Of a stretch of DNA of 64,000 bases, positions 51,309 through 60,125 are shown one piece after another. The notes below the pieces were generated by a model, which saw only the letters and a program-made list of their open reading frames with translations, did not search any database and was not told the DNA's origin. This DNA is from Bradyrhizobium sp. ARR65 (lineage in GTDB: Bacteria; Pseudomonadota; Alphaproteobacteria; Rhizobiales; Xanthobacteraceae). Location of the stretch: assembly GCF_000472385.1 (NCBI RefSeq), contig NZ_AWZU01000040.1:1-64000 (forward strand), in the 5' to 3' direction. Positions within the stretch are counted from its first letter, which is position 1. Each line of letters opens with the position of its first letter. The position numbers and the translations under genes were made by a program.

Positions 51309-52691
51309 TCACAAAGGTCGGACCATTTGCCTGGAGGCCTGGCCTACCTGGCGGGCGGTGTTGCTGAACAACGTCTGCTTCTGTGCCGCGGTCATCTTCC
51401 AGAACAGGTTGCCCGGCTGTTGCCAATGGTCGTGGTCCACACGGTGGTCCCAATGCGCGGCGGCACCCGTGATCTCCAGCGGCGGCTCGTTCAACTGAGG
51501 CTGGTCTCGCCATTCGCCGCGGGTGTTCGGCCAATAGGTCGGCGTGCCGCCCAGATTGCCGTCGGTCCGCATCGCGCCGTCCCGGTGATAGCTGTGGAAC
51601 GGGCACTTCGGCGCATTGACCGGAATCTGATGGTGGTTGACGCCAAGGCGATACCGCTGCGCGTCGCCGTAGGAGAACAGGCGTCCCTGCAGCATCTTGT
51701 CCGGGGAATAGCCGATGCCCGGCACAATGTTGGCCGGCGAGAATGCCGCCTGCTCGACCTCGGCGAAGACATTGCCCGGTTTTCGATTGAGCTCGAAATA
51801 ACCAACTTCGATCAGCGGATAATCGGCCTTCGGCCAGACCTTGGTGAGATCGAACGGAATAAAGGGGAAATTCTTCGCCTGCTCTTCCGTCATCACCTGG
51901 ATGTAGAGCGTCCAGCGCGGAAACTGGCCGCGTTCGATGCTGCCGAACAGATCACGCTGGTGGCTTTCACGATCCTTGCCCACCAGAGCCTCGGCCTCCG
52001 CGTCGGTCAGATTCTGGATACCCTGCTGGGTCCGGAAGTGAAACTTCACCCAGATGCGCTCATTGTTGGCGTTGATGAAGCTATAGGCATGGCTACCGAA
52101 GCCATGCATGTGGCGGAAGCTCTTCGGGATGCCCCGCTCGCTCATGACGATCGTCACCTGGTGCAGCGCCTCGGGAAGCTGCGTCCAGAAATCCCAGTTG
52201 TTGTCGGCGCTGCGCATGCCGGTATAGGGATCGCGCTTGATCGCGTGGTTCAGGTCGGGAAAGCGCAAGGGATCGCGAAAGAAGAACACCGGCGTGTTGT
52301 TGCCGACAACATCCCAGTTGCCTTCATCCGTATAGAACTTCAGCGCGAAGCCGCGGATGTCGCGCTCTGCGTCGGCCGCGCCGCGCTCGCCGGCAACCGT
52401 CGAGAAGCGCGCAAACATCGGTGTCTGCTTGCCGACCTTCGAGAAGATCTTCGCCTTGGTGTATCGTGTGATGTCATGGGTGACCGTGAAAACGCCGTGC
52501 GCGCCCGAGCGCTTGGCATGCATGCGCCGCTCCGGGATGACTTCGCGGGCGAAGTGCGCGAGCTTCTCGATCAGCCAAGCGTCCTGCAACAATGCAGGCT
52601 CGCGTGGTCCCGCCGTCTGGATGTTCACATTGTCCGTGACGGGCGCGCCGGAGGCGTGGGTCAGATAGGGTCGCTTGGTCTCGTCGTTCAT
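51309..52691 (-). CDS. Catalase (monofunctional haem type)
   Basis: A 460-residue clade-type small-subunit catalase decomposing H2O2. Catalytic His in '[19 protein letters not shown]', Asn in '[20 protein letters not shown]', haem ligand Tyr in '[24 protein letters not shown]'. RBS AGGAG before ATG 52691 decides the start. The C-terminus stops at '[17 protein letters not shown]', about 20-25 residues earlier than usual, so the last helix is missing. This is probably tolerable. No signal peptide; cytoplasmic. Confidence 0.93.
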   Translation of the reverse strand: MNDETKRPYLTHASGAPVTDNVNIQTAGPREPALLQDAWLIEKLAHFAREVIPERRMHAKRSGAHGVFTVTHDITRYTKAKIFSKVGKQTPMFARFSTVAGERGAADAERDIRGFALKFYTDEGNWDVVGNNTPVFFFRDPLRFPDLNHAIKRDPYTGMRSADNNWDFWTQLPEALHQVTIVMSERGIPKSFRHMHGFGSHAYSFINANNERIWVKFHFRTQQGIQNLTDAEAEALVGKDRESHQRDLFGSIERGQFPRWTLYIQVMTEEQAKNFPFIPFDLTKVWPKADYPLIEVGYFELNRKPGNVFAEVEQAAFSPANIVPGIGYSPDKMLQGRLFSYGDAQRYRLGVNHHQIPVNAPKCPFHSYHRDGAMRTDGNLGGTPTYWPNTRGEWRDQPQLNEPPLEITGAAAHWDHRVDHDHWQQPGNLFWKMTAAQKQTLFSNTARQVGQASRQMVRPL

Positions 52692-52728
52692 GGGACACTC
52701 CTGTTTTAAGGGTGAATTGTTCACTGCG

Positions 52729-52754
52729 CTGGCAGCTTCGTGAGAAGCTGCCAG
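52729..52754 (-). terminator. Hairpin between ureohydrolase and catalase genes
   Basis: A perfect 11-bp stem, CTGGCAGCTTC (52729-52739) and GAAGCTGCCAG (52744-52754), with a 4-base loop, 30 bp after the ureohydrolase stop and 38 bp before the catalase start. No T-tract. Confidence 0.6.
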
Positions 52755-52782
52755 TCGAAACGCCGTTGCGCTTCTGATTGGG

Positions 52783-53769
52783 TTAGGACCGGTCGCGCCG
52801 CCGCGCGCGCTCGTGGAAGATCGACCCGATGAAATCGAGACTGGCTCTTGCAGCGAGCAGCGAGGTGATGCCGGACGGATCGTAGGGAGGCGAGACCTCG
52901 ACGAAATCCACCCCGACCACGTCGAAGCGCTTCGCTACCTCGCGCAACAGGTCCTTGGCTTCGTAATAGGTGAAGCCGCCATGGCTAATGGTTGCCGTGC
53001 CCGGCGCGATCGACGGGTCGAAACTGTCGATGTCGATCGAGACGTAGACCCGCTCGCCATCGGGAATGTGGGCCAGCGCTGCCCTGGCGCCGACAGCGCG
53101 GAACTTGCGCAAGGGAACCACATGCGTGCCATAGGCCTTCGCCGCCTTGTAGTCCTTCTTGCTGACGGAAGCCATGTTGCGGGGGCCGAGTGTCGTGATG
53201 CCCTTGACATGCGTCATCTCCGAGGCGCGGCGCATCGGGCTGCCATGGCCCCAGGTGACGCCGCTGCGCCCATCAATGAAATCGAAATGCGCATCGAGAT
53301 GCACGATGTCTATCGGCTTCTGGTTCGAGTACGCCGCAACCGTCGCCATCGTGATCGAATGATCACCGCCCAGGATGTAAGGCATCACCTTGGCGTCGAG
53401 CAGCGCCCGCACCGCCAACTCTGCATTGGCCAGACTCCGCTTGGTATCGGCGTAGATGACGTCGCTGTCGCCGGCGTCGACGATCTTGACTTCCGCCGCG
53501 GTGAGATAGGTCACCTCATCCTCGAAATCAAAAGCGCCTTCCGGGCCGAAGCCGTGAAACGTAGAGACTTCGTGGATCGAGCGCGGTCCGAAACGCGTTC
53601 CAACGCGATAGCTCGATGCGGTATCGATCGGGATGCCGAGGACGGCGACATCTGCGCCGTCGAGCTGATCCCAGTCGGTGCAGGCGGGCTGCCCTGCGAA
53701 TGTGGCGAGGCCCACAAAAGGCAGATCCATCCGTTCTGCCATGTTCCGGCTTACACTCTGCGTATCCAT
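52783..53769 (-). CDS. Agmatinase/ureohydrolase-family enzyme
   Basis: A 328-residue manganese- or nickel-dependent hydrolase releasing urea from a guanidino compound. Metal motifs: '[12 protein letters not shown]', '[14 protein letters not shown]' (DAHxD), '[17 protein letters not shown]' (DxDxxDP); the loop '[14 protein letters not shown]' places a conserved His near the active site. The substrate could be agmatine, guanidinobutyrate, or guanidine itself, given recent reassignments in this family. Start 53769 follows GAAAGGACC. Next gene upstream is a broken GST. Confidence 0.88.
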   Translation of the reverse strand: MDTQSVSRNMAERMDLPFVGLATFAGQPACTDWDQLDGADVAVLGIPIDTASSYRVGTRFGPRSIHEVSTFHGFGPEGAFDFEDEVTYLTAAEVKIVDAGDSDVIYADTKRSLANAELAVRALLDAKVMPYILGGDHSITMATVAAYSNQKPIDIVHLDAHFDFIDGRSGVTWGHGSPMRRASEMTHVKGITTLGPRNMASVSKKDYKAAKAYGTHVVPLRKFRAVGARAALAHIPDGERVYVSIDIDSFDPSIAPGTATISHGGFTYYEAKDLLREVAKRFDVVGVDFVEVSPPYDPSGITSLLAARASLDFIGSIFHERARRRDRS

Positions 53770-53818
53770 GATGCGGTCCTTTCGAAACGGCGAAACAGGG
53801 TTCGCGTGGTTGGAGCGT

Positions 53819-54480
53819 TCAGCAGATTTCTTCGGTCACGCCTTCGCGCTCGTAAGCCCGGCGAAACCGCCGGAAGCGCGCTGACAATGTCGAGCAGCCT
53901 TCCGACGTTCGGTCGTGAACGGGGCGGCTTGGTCATCGGCCGCGCCCATCGCGCAAGCATGATGAGATAGAAGTCGGCGGCACTCAGCGTTTCGCCGAGA
54001 AAGAGCGGCCCGTTGACCTTGAGATGCTGCTCGATGACGTCGAGGTAAGCGCCGGCGCGTTTCTCGGCGCCGTTCTTGACAATCTTGGTCGCGGCAGCAT
54101 CAGCGCCGGTCAGGCGATCCGGGTATTGCCAGATCATCAGCTCTTCCTGCAGCGAGTTCGTGAGGAACGCCATCCACTGATAGAACCTGGCGCGCTCGGG
54201 CGTGCCGATCTTCGGTGCGAGACCTCCGTCAGGATGCCGATCAACCAGATGGAGAACGATCGCGGCGGCCTCGAACATCACGAGATCACCGTCGACCAGG
54301 GTCGGAATGCGACCATTCGGATTGATCTTCAGATAGTCCTTCGACTTCTGCGCATTCCAAGGTCCGCCGATCCTGGCCAACCTACGCAACCGAGGCCGCT
54401 GCTGCGAGAACCTGTGCTTGACCTCGAGCAGCGGCACCCTGGAAGCAGACGCACCTCGGGGCGCTGCGAAAGCCGTTTGA
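53819..54480 (-). pseudogene. Glutathione S-transferase, broken at both ends
   Basis: The central part is well conserved: 'SKDYLKINPNGRIPTLVDGDLVMFEAAAIVLHLVDRHP', 'YQWMAFLTNSLQEELMIWQYPDRL', 'GPLFLGETLSAADFYLIMLARWARPM'. The normal N-terminal beta-alpha-beta start is not recognisable in any frame. Near 53865 the frame shifts: the true end 'RRAYEREGVTEEIC' stops at 53819 in another frame. Most likely a pseudogene. Confidence 0.75.
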
Positions 54481-54564
54481 TTTCGGCATTTCGCGAACGC
54501 CCCGACACCAGATTCGGTGCAGGTAATCGACGCAGCGGCAAAAGCGCGGACCAAATTGCCGCCA

Positions 54565-54876
54565 TCAGTTCATCGAACATTCCCCGAGCCTGCCTGCCCG
54601 AAGCGGTGGCGGCGCATTGGCTGCGGCTGGCATAGGAGCAGTCAGTGTAGGCATCGGCGTAGTCATGAAGACAGACAGGGCCGCCGGCATTCCTGTCAGA
54701 TCGGGTCTCGGCACCATCTGCTCATGCCGAATGTGCTCGTATGGTGTCCTCGCAAACGCCGTCGCTCCCGTTGTCACTGACAAGATGACTGCTGTGGCAA
54801 GTACTTTGAACAAGGTCTTGATGATTTCTCCTGTTGCGATCCTCGTGCGTGGCGTGAGGATCGATTTCTTGTTCAT
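54565..54876 (-). CDS. Small membrane-anchored or exported protein
   Basis: A 103-residue frame with a basic N-terminus and a hydrophobic segment 'KTLFKVLATAVILSVTTGATAFA' (signal peptide), then 'RTPYEHIRHEQMVPRPDLTGMP' and Met/Pro/Ala-rich sequence. Not recognised. The Met/Pro/Thr-rich end may be non-native. Confidence 0.4.
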   Translation of the reverse strand: MNKKSILTPRTRIATGEIIKTLFKVLATAVILSVTTGATAFARTPYEHIRHEQMVPRPDLTGMPAALSVFMTTPMPTLTAPMPAAANAPPPLRAGRLGECSMN

Positions 54877-55126
54877 CTAGTACTGGTTGGGAGGATCGAT
54901 TGCGCGTTCGCACGCCACTCCCCCGGAAGGACTGATGCAGGTGGCGACTCTGCATTGCCGTGATCGCTCGTGAAGATCACCGCTCGAAGAGCTTTCCTGA
55001 ACAAACTTTTCGTCGGACTACCCGCCGCCGACACCCACTGAAGATTACAAGCCGCAATCGGCTCGTGATCTGCGGCATCGCTGCACCGCAGCTTCATTCC
55101 ATCACTTGCATGCCTGGAGTAACGGC

Positions 55127-55375
55127 ATGTCGAGTAAATCGAAGAAAATAGCTCTTGCGCTGGTTCTCCTCGCCGCACCCGCCGCCTCGTTTGCGCAGCT
55201 GGCGGGAGGAGCCGGAGCAGGCAATGCCGCCATCAGTAGCGTCCCACCGGGACCTGCCAGCATAGGCGGCCCCAACAATATCAACGTCGATCCAAGCGGA
55301 ATTGGCAATGCCGCCAGGTTGGCGCCACTGTCGCAGCCGCATATCGCCGTCCCGCAAATCCCGCAATTTCGCTGA
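55127..55375 (+). CDS. Small exported Gly/Pro/Asn-rich protein
   Basis: An 82-residue protein starting MSSKSKKIALALVLLAAPAA, signal peptide ending SFA. The mature chain is low-complexity ('GGAGAGNAAISSVPPGPASIGGPNNINVDPSGIGNAARLAPLSQ') and ends 'PQIPQFR'. CTGGAGT lies before the ATG. It is 20 bp from the next small exported gene, so the two form an operon. Function unknown. Confidence 0.65.
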   Translation: MSSKSKKIALALVLLAAPAASFAQLAGGAGAGNAAISSVPPGPASIGGPNNINVDPSGIGNAARLAPLSQPHIAVPQIPQFR

Positions 55376-55394
55376 GCTTCACAGGAGTAATGTC

Positions 55395-55691
55395 ATGAAA
55401 AGCATTTGCATTCTATGCGTCGCGATCGGCCTCGGCTTTGCCACTACCGCCGCGTTTGCCCGCGGCGGCGGCATGGGCGGCGTGAGCATGGGCGCCTCGC
55501 ACATGTCGGTGACCGGTGGTGCGTTCGGCACAAGTGCTGCGAGCCCCGGCACCAATTCGCTGGGTACCGCGCTCTCGTCGACTGGCGCAGGCCGCCCTAT
55601 GAAAGGACCGTTGCTTGGGACCAATCCGGCCATCGACCGCGAGGACGCACAAGTCGAGAAGATGATCAATTCGATCTGCCGGAGCTGCTGA
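55395..55691 (+). CDS. Small exported Gly/Ser-rich protein
   Basis: A 98-residue protein with signal peptide MKSICILCVAIGLGFATTAA ending FA. The mature part is Gly/Met/Ser-rich ('RGGGMGGVSMGASHMSVTGGAFGTSAAS'). The C-terminus 'NPAIDREDAQVEKMINSICRSC' has two Cys. CAGGAG RBS before ATG 55395. Pair with 55127-55375. Function unknown. Confidence 0.7.
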   Translation: MKSICILCVAIGLGFATTAAFARGGGMGGVSMGASHMSVTGGAFGTSAASPGTNSLGTALSSTGAGRPMKGPLLGTNPAIDREDAQVEKMINSICRSC

Positions 55692-55704
55692 AGGGACGGG
55701 ACGA

Positions 55705-55731
55705 TAGCTTGCCGGGCTCGCCGGCAAGCTA
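55705..55731. terminator. Bidirectional terminator-like hairpin
   Basis: TAGCTTGCCGG (55705-55715) and CCGGCAAGCTA (55721-55731) form a perfect 11-bp stem with a 5-base loop, between convergent genes ending at 55691 and 55753. Confidence 0.7.
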
Positions 55732-55752
55732 ATCGTCGTCGCGGGTATCGCG

Positions 55753-56622
55753 CTATCCCTTAAAATGCTGCCAGGCCGCACGCTTTACCTTGGCAAAGGC
55801 GCGGGTCTCGAGCTGACGGACGCGCTCGCTCGAGACACCCATCGCACGTCCGAGCTCCTCGAGGGTCGGCGTATCTTCAGTGAAACGACGCGCCACGAAC
55901 ACCCGCTTCTCCCGCTCCGTCAGCGCCGCCAACGCCGCGCGAAGTGCGCTTTGTTGCCGCGTGGTCTCGTCATACTCCGCAACGATCGTTTCGGCGTCGG
56001 GCGCCGAATCGAGCAGCGTGTCTTCCCATTCCATCGTGCCGGCATCGCTGTTGACGGGCGTATTGAGGGACAAGTCACCGCCGAGCCGGCCATCCATCTC
56101 GATCACATCGTGCGAGGTGACCTCCAGCTTCTGAGCGATCGCCTCGGCTGCTTCCGGCGAAATCCTGTTCGCCTCGCCGGTCAACTTCTGCATCTCCCGC
56201 CGGAGCCTGAAAAACAGCTTCCGCTGTGCCGCCGTCGTCCCGATCTTGACAAGTGACCATGAGCGCAGGATGTAATCATGAATGGTGGCCTTGATCCACC
56301 ACAGGGCATAGGTCGAGAACCGCGAACCGTGGTCGGGCTCGAAGCGCGACGCGGCGATCACAAGACCGAGATTGGCTTCCGCGACGATATCAGCAAGCGG
56401 CAGTCCGTATCCCCGGTAGCCGCGCGCGACTTTCGCGGCGAGCCGCAGATGGCTCGTGACCAGCACGTCGGTGGCGCGACGATCCCGCCGCTCCTGCCAA
56501 CGCCGCGCCAGCTGCTGCTCCTGGCCGCGTTCAAGCATCTTGTATCGATTGATTGCCGTTGTATATCCGCCAAAATAGCCCCGGTTTCCGGCGCTGAGGG
56601 CGGTCTCCAAACCGTTGGGCAT
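55753..56622 (-). CDS. rpoH: RNA polymerase sigma-32 factor
   Basis: A 289-residue heat-shock sigma factor. Region 1.2-2 'LARRWQERRDRRATDVLVTSHLRLAAKVARGYRGYGLPLADIVAEANLGLVIAASRFEPDHGSRFSTYALWWIKATIHDYILRSWSLVKIGTT' includes the -10 recognition helix. The RpoH box 'AQRKLFFRLRREMQKL' is clear. Region 4 'LTEREKRVFVARRFTEDTPTLEELGRAMGVSSERVRQLETRAFAKVKRAA' contacts -35. ATG 56622 chosen over 56724 because the family begins with MPxGLE-like sequence. Alphaproteobacteria often carry several rpoH copies; this may be an accessory one. Confidence 0.93.
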   Translation of the reverse strand: MPNGLETALSAGNRGYFGGYTTAINRYKMLERGQEQQLARRWQERRDRRATDVLVTSHLRLAAKVARGYRGYGLPLADIVAEANLGLVIAASRFEPDHGSRFSTYALWWIKATIHDYILRSWSLVKIGTTAAQRKLFFRLRREMQKLTGEANRISPEAAEAIAQKLEVTSHDVIEMDGRLGGDLSLNTPVNSDAGTMEWEDTLLDSAPDAETIVAEYDETTRQQSALRAALAALTEREKRVFVARRFTEDTPTLEELGRAMGVSSERVRQLETRAFAKVKRAAWQHFKG

Positions 56623-56920
56623 GACATTCGCTCCGTGATTCCGCATCTGCGGCTCCGATATCTGACCCCCGGCACGATGACAGTGAGCCATGGGCCGCCC
56701 GCCGGCCATTAAATTGGCCTTCACGAAACTAAATTCGATTTTAAGCTGGCCCCCCGTCGCAATGCTCGGCTTTCAAGCGGCAACGGTGCCTGTCTCGCAG
56801 CCGGCCTATGTCTAAACTCGTTTTTAATTGAGAGCTTCGCGCCAAGTCACGATCTTGAGATGTTGGAGGGCTACCGCGGCATCGAGGCCGCCCCGACCGA
56901 CCTGGTGTCCGGAGCTCAGC

Positions 56921-57385
56921 ATGGCGGTATTCTCGCGAGCCTTTATTCGCAGGCGGATCATTTCGCTGGCGGCAAGCCTCTCCGTTTCCGCGACTACGTT
57001 TGAGTTGGCTCAGGATCCGGGAAAAACACACCATCTCCGCAGCGCCATCAATGACCCGGGCGAGCGACAATTCCTGTTCGCCAAGGATGCCGCCGTCAGT
57101 GAAATGGCCCAGGCTTCGCTGACGCCACCCTCCGGCGACGTCGATCGTGACTTCGTCGCGATGATCGCTGCTCGGGACCAGGCGACCATGGAGCTTGCTC
57201 GCGCCGCGCTTATGTACGGGCACAATGATGAAATCCGCCGCTTGGCCCGGGATATTGTCGCTCAACAACAGCACGATATATCGGCGATGAAGCAGGCGGT
57301 CGGAAATGCATCGGTCGCTCAATCAAACAATGCGGGCCGGACCGCGGCCTCGAATGTCCCGGGGCCGCCCGGCGCCGGTCGATAA
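56921..57385 (+). CDS. DUF305-like exported protein lacking the HH motif
   Basis: A 154-residue protein with a signal sequence (about 1-29). The core 'DRDFVAMIAARDQATMELARAALMYGHNDEIRRLARDIVAQQQHDISAMKQAVG' matches DUF305 (family pattern DxxFVxMMxxHHQxAxxMAxxxLxxGxxxxxxxLAxxIIxxQxxEIxxM). The conserved MxPHHQ reads 'IAARDQ' here, so putative metal-ligand His residues are lost. GGAGC before ATG 56921. Probably periplasmic. Confidence 0.75.
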   Translation: MAVFSRAFIRRRIISLAASLSVSATTFELAQDPGKTHHLRSAINDPGERQFLFAKDAAVSEMAQASLTPPSGDVDRDFVAMIAARDQATMELARAALMYGHNDEIRRLARDIVAQQQHDISAMKQAVGNASVAQSNNAGRTAASNVPGPPGAGR

Positions 57386-57764
57386 CACCGGACCTTGCCT
57401 CGAACAGCCTCCTCGCCGCACGAGGCCCTTCATCCCGACAAGTGAGCCTCACTCCGCGTGGCGGATTTTTCCGTCACGACGCGGGCGCCGTCTTCAAGAC
57501 GAGGTGAGGTTTGTGAAGCGCAATTTAATGGGGCCGCGCCGGAGCCCGCTCTACATCTGAACTGACACCTCCGAAGGCAGGGACGTTTCGGAAACTAAAG
57601 GCTCGCGCTTGCGCATCGGCACCAATGGCCTTGCGCGCGACAGATGGAGAACGGAGATGACTTCGACCGCCAATCTTTGAGAGCAAGCGCTCGCCCCCGG
57701 AAGATCTCTGGTTCAGACCAGATGTCTTCGCCGAGGCCGTGCGAAGCATGAACAGGATCAACGC
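57386..57764. other. Intergenic, no supported gene
   Basis: No convincing frame; presumably the promoter of the DUF2231/sugar dehydrogenase operon lies here. Confidence 0.4.
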
Positions 57765-58235
57765 ATGAATCACACCGCTGCAGTCGAGACGGGTTTCCGA
57801 CCTGAGGCCGGCCCGAAGCCCATGGCCATCACCCACACCCGAACAATTCATCAAATGCTGGTGCCGTTTCCCGTGGCCTATTTCACGGCGGCGCTGGTTA
57901 CCGACCTCGCCTACTGGCGGACCGACGAAGTCATGTGGGAGAGGTTCTCCGTGTGGCTGATTGCCGCCGGCCTGGTCATGGCGGCGCTGGTCGCGCTGGC
58001 CGCCATCGTCGATCTGGTTTTTGCCAGGCAGAAGCCGGCCTGGATTCGCGCATTCGGCTACGTGACCGCGGTTCTGCTCTCGCTCGTGAACGTCCTCGTT
58101 CACAGCCGCGACGGGTATACCGCCGTAGTGCCGACGGGCCTGACGCTGTCCGCAATCGTCGTCGCCATTCTCTTCCTGGTCGCGACCTCCGCAACCTGGA
58201 CCCTCATCAGTCGCCGTCGTGGAGCACGCGCATGA
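57765..58235 (+). CDS. DUF2231 membrane protein
   Basis: A 156-residue protein with four hydrophobic helices: 'HQMLVPFPVAYFTAALVTDLAYWRT' (the conserved HPxLVxFPxxxFxxxxxxDL-type entry), 'WLIAAGLVMAALVALAAIVDLVF', 'YVTAVLLSLVNVLVHSRDGY', 'LTLSAIVVAILFLVATSATWTLI'. The family is often paired with quinoprotein or cytochrome genes. Its stop overlaps the start of the following dehydrogenase gene by 4 bp (ATGA), so the products are probably made together, perhaps as membrane electron acceptor or anchor. Confidence 0.85.
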   Translation: MNHTAAVETGFRPEAGPKPMAITHTRTIHQMLVPFPVAYFTAALVTDLAYWRTDEVMWERFSVWLIAAGLVMAALVALAAIVDLVFARQKPAWIRAFGYVTAVLLSLVNVLVHSRDGYTAVVPTGLTLSAIVVAILFLVATSATWTLISRRRGARA

Positions 58236-59599
58236 ACCGCATCCGCAACTCTGGCCGAGAGACGAAGTTGCCGCGTATCGCCGCAGCCTCCCTTCTCACC
58301 GCCTCCGCCCTCGCGCTGGCGAGCTGTGACAGCAACGGCGGCGATCCGCGAAAGCAGATCGGGGCCAATCCCGTCCTGCCCGCCGTGCAGCAGTATCTGA
58401 TCCCGCCGATCCGGATCGCGCGGCCGCTGCCGTGGGGCAATGACACGCCCAAGGTTCCGCAGGGATTGCAGGTCCATGCGCTGGCGACCGGCTTCCAGCA
58501 TCCGCGATCACTCTACGTCTTGCCCAACGGCGACGTGCTGGTGGTCGAAAGCAACGGTCCCAAGGCACCGGTATTCCGTCCCAAGGACATCATCACCGGC
58601 TGGGTGCAATGGTTTGCCGGCGCCAAGGCCAAGGATGCCAATCGCATCACGCTGCTGCGCGACACCAAAGGTGATGGCACTCCGGATGTGCGGAGCGTGT
58701 TTCTGGATAATCTCACATCGCCGTTTGGCGTCGCTCTTGTCGGGCACTACCTTTATGTCGCAGATACTGATGCCATCATCCGTTATCCCTACGAGGATGG
58801 TGAGACCAAGATCACCGCGCCGGGAGTCAAACTGACCGATCTGCCTGGCGGCCCGATCGATCACCATTGGACGAAATCCCTGGTGGCGAGCCCCGACGGT
58901 ACCAAGCTTTATGTCGGCGTCGGTTCGAACAGCAACATCGCCGAGAACGGAATGGAAGCTGAACGCGAGCGCGCTGCGATCTGGGAAGTGGACATCAAGA
59001 CCGGTGCACATCGCATCTATGCCAGCGGCACGCGCAATCCGACCGGACTGCAGTTCGAGCCCGAGACGGGCAAGCTCTGGGCCATTGCCAACGAACGGGA
59101 CGAGATCGGGCCCGATCTGGTGCCGGATTATATGACCTCGGTGCAGGACGGCGGATTCTATGGCTGGCCTTACAGCTACTACGGCCAGCACCTCGATCCG
59201 CGCGTCCAACCGCAGCGCCCCGATCTGGTGGCAAAGGCGATCGCGCCCGATTATTCGCTGAGCTCGCACGTCGCGCCGCTTGGGTTTGCGATTTATACGG
59301 GCAACGGTCTTCCAGCAAAATACAAGGGCGGCGCGTTCGTGAGCGAGCACGGCAGCTGGGACCGCACACCGTTCAACGGCTACAAGGTGGTGTTCGTACC
59401 GTTCACCAACGGCAAGCCCTCAGGGATGGCGCAGGATGTCGTCATCGGATTTCTGGACGCCGATAGCCGCACCCACGGTCGACCGGTCGGCCTCGCGGTC
59501 GATCGGAGCGGCGCACTGCTGATTGCAGACGACGTCGGCAACACCGTGTGGCGGGTGTCGTCGGCATCGGCGGCCCCCACTCCCAAGCCAGCGTCCTAA
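58232..59599 (+). CDS. PQQ-dependent sugar (sorbosone-type) dehydrogenase, lipoprotein
   Basis: A 455-residue protein. Signal with lipobox 'LTASALALASC' makes it a lipoprotein. Beta-propeller blades: 'GLQVHALATGFQHPRSLYVLPNGDVLVVESNG', 'LTSPFGVALVGHYLYVADTDAIIRYPY', 'WTKSLVASPDGTKLYVGVGSNSNIAENG', 'HRIYASGTRNPTGLQFEPETGKLWAIANERDEIGPDLVPDYMTSVQDGGFYGWPYSYYG' (the PQQ/Ca signature RNPxG and GxYGWP), and 'KGGAFVSEHGSWDR'. It oxidises aldoses or sorbosone in the periplasm. Coupled to DUF2231. Confidence 0.88.
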   Translation: MNRIRNSGRETKLPRIAAASLLTASALALASCDSNGGDPRKQIGANPVLPAVQQYLIPPIRIARPLPWGNDTPKVPQGLQVHALATGFQHPRSLYVLPNGDVLVVESNGPKAPVFRPKDIITGWVQWFAGAKAKDANRITLLRDTKGDGTPDVRSVFLDNLTSPFGVALVGHYLYVADTDAIIRYPYEDGETKITAPGVKLTDLPGGPIDHHWTKSLVASPDGTKLYVGVGSNSNIAENGMEAERERAAIWEVDIKTGAHRIYASGTRNPTGLQFEPETGKLWAIANERDEIGPDLVPDYMTSVQDGGFYGWPYSYYGQHLDPRVQPQRPDLVAKAIAPDYSLSSHVAPLGFAIYTGNGLPAKYKGGAFVSEHGSWDRTPFNGYKVVFVPFTNGKPSGMAQDVVIGFLDADSRTHGRPVGLAVDRSGALLIADDVGNTVWRVSSASAAPTPKPAS

Positions 59600-59607
59600 A
59601 TCCAGAA

Positions 59608-59633
59608 CCGGCCTGCGCGATCAGGCCGCCGGT
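59608..59633 (+). terminator. Hairpin after sugar dehydrogenase
   Basis: GGCCTG (59610-59615) pairs with CAGGCC (59622-59627), extended by ACC/GGT with a bulge; 10 bp after the stop. Weak evidence for termination. Confidence 0.4.
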
Positions 59634-59677
59634 CCTAATAACCCCAATAATAACTCCAACAGGAACAGGAGACCATC

Positions 59678-59923
59678 ATGACCAAGAACGCTTTCGCTAT
59701 CGCATCGTTGATAACGCTGTCGCTGATGGCGTCGGGAGCCAACCAGGCCATTGCAAAGGAAGTCGTTCACTCACATCCTTCCTTCGCCGAGGTCGGCCGC
59801 GAGGTTGCTGCTCCGCCGTGGAGCTTCGCGTGCACGAACGACCAGGGGCCGAGCCAATGCGGTGAGCCTATGTGGGTGTATGGCAGCCCCGCCCAGGTGT
59901 CACGATACAAGAGTGCCTTCTAA
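59678..59923 (+). CDS. Small exported protein
   Basis: An 81-residue protein with signal peptide MTKNAFAIASLITLSLMASG ending AIA. The mature part is 'KEVVHSHPSFAEVGREVAAPPWSFACTNDQGPSQCGEPMWVYGSPAQVSRYKSAF', with two Cys that could form a disulfide. Strong RBS (AACAGGAG). A conserved small family in rhizobia. It lies 80 bp after the sugar dehydrogenase. Confidence 0.75.
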   Translation: MTKNAFAIASLITLSLMASGANQAIAKEVVHSHPSFAEVGREVAAPPWSFACTNDQGPSQCGEPMWVYGSPAQVSRYKSAF

Positions 59924-60125
59924 AGGCGACTCCCTACGGATCGGGCGGCTTAAGAATCACAAGCGGGGGGAATTCGCTGCTTGCGAGCTCCACAATCTTC
60001 ATCGTGCATTCGAACGACTCGGTCATGCCGATCCGACTGTGGAAGAATCACAGTGTCGTCGTGATCGGCGTGCCTGAAGGCGCCCGATGTCCGGCTTGAA
60101 GGCCGTCACACCCGCCCGGCCCTGA

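Noticed and set aside
51102-52709. 535-codon plus-strand open frame
   Set aside because: Antisense to catalase; the minus strand has all catalytic residues.
52813-53970. 385-codon plus-strand open frame
   Set aside because: Antisense to the ureohydrolase, which has all metal motifs.
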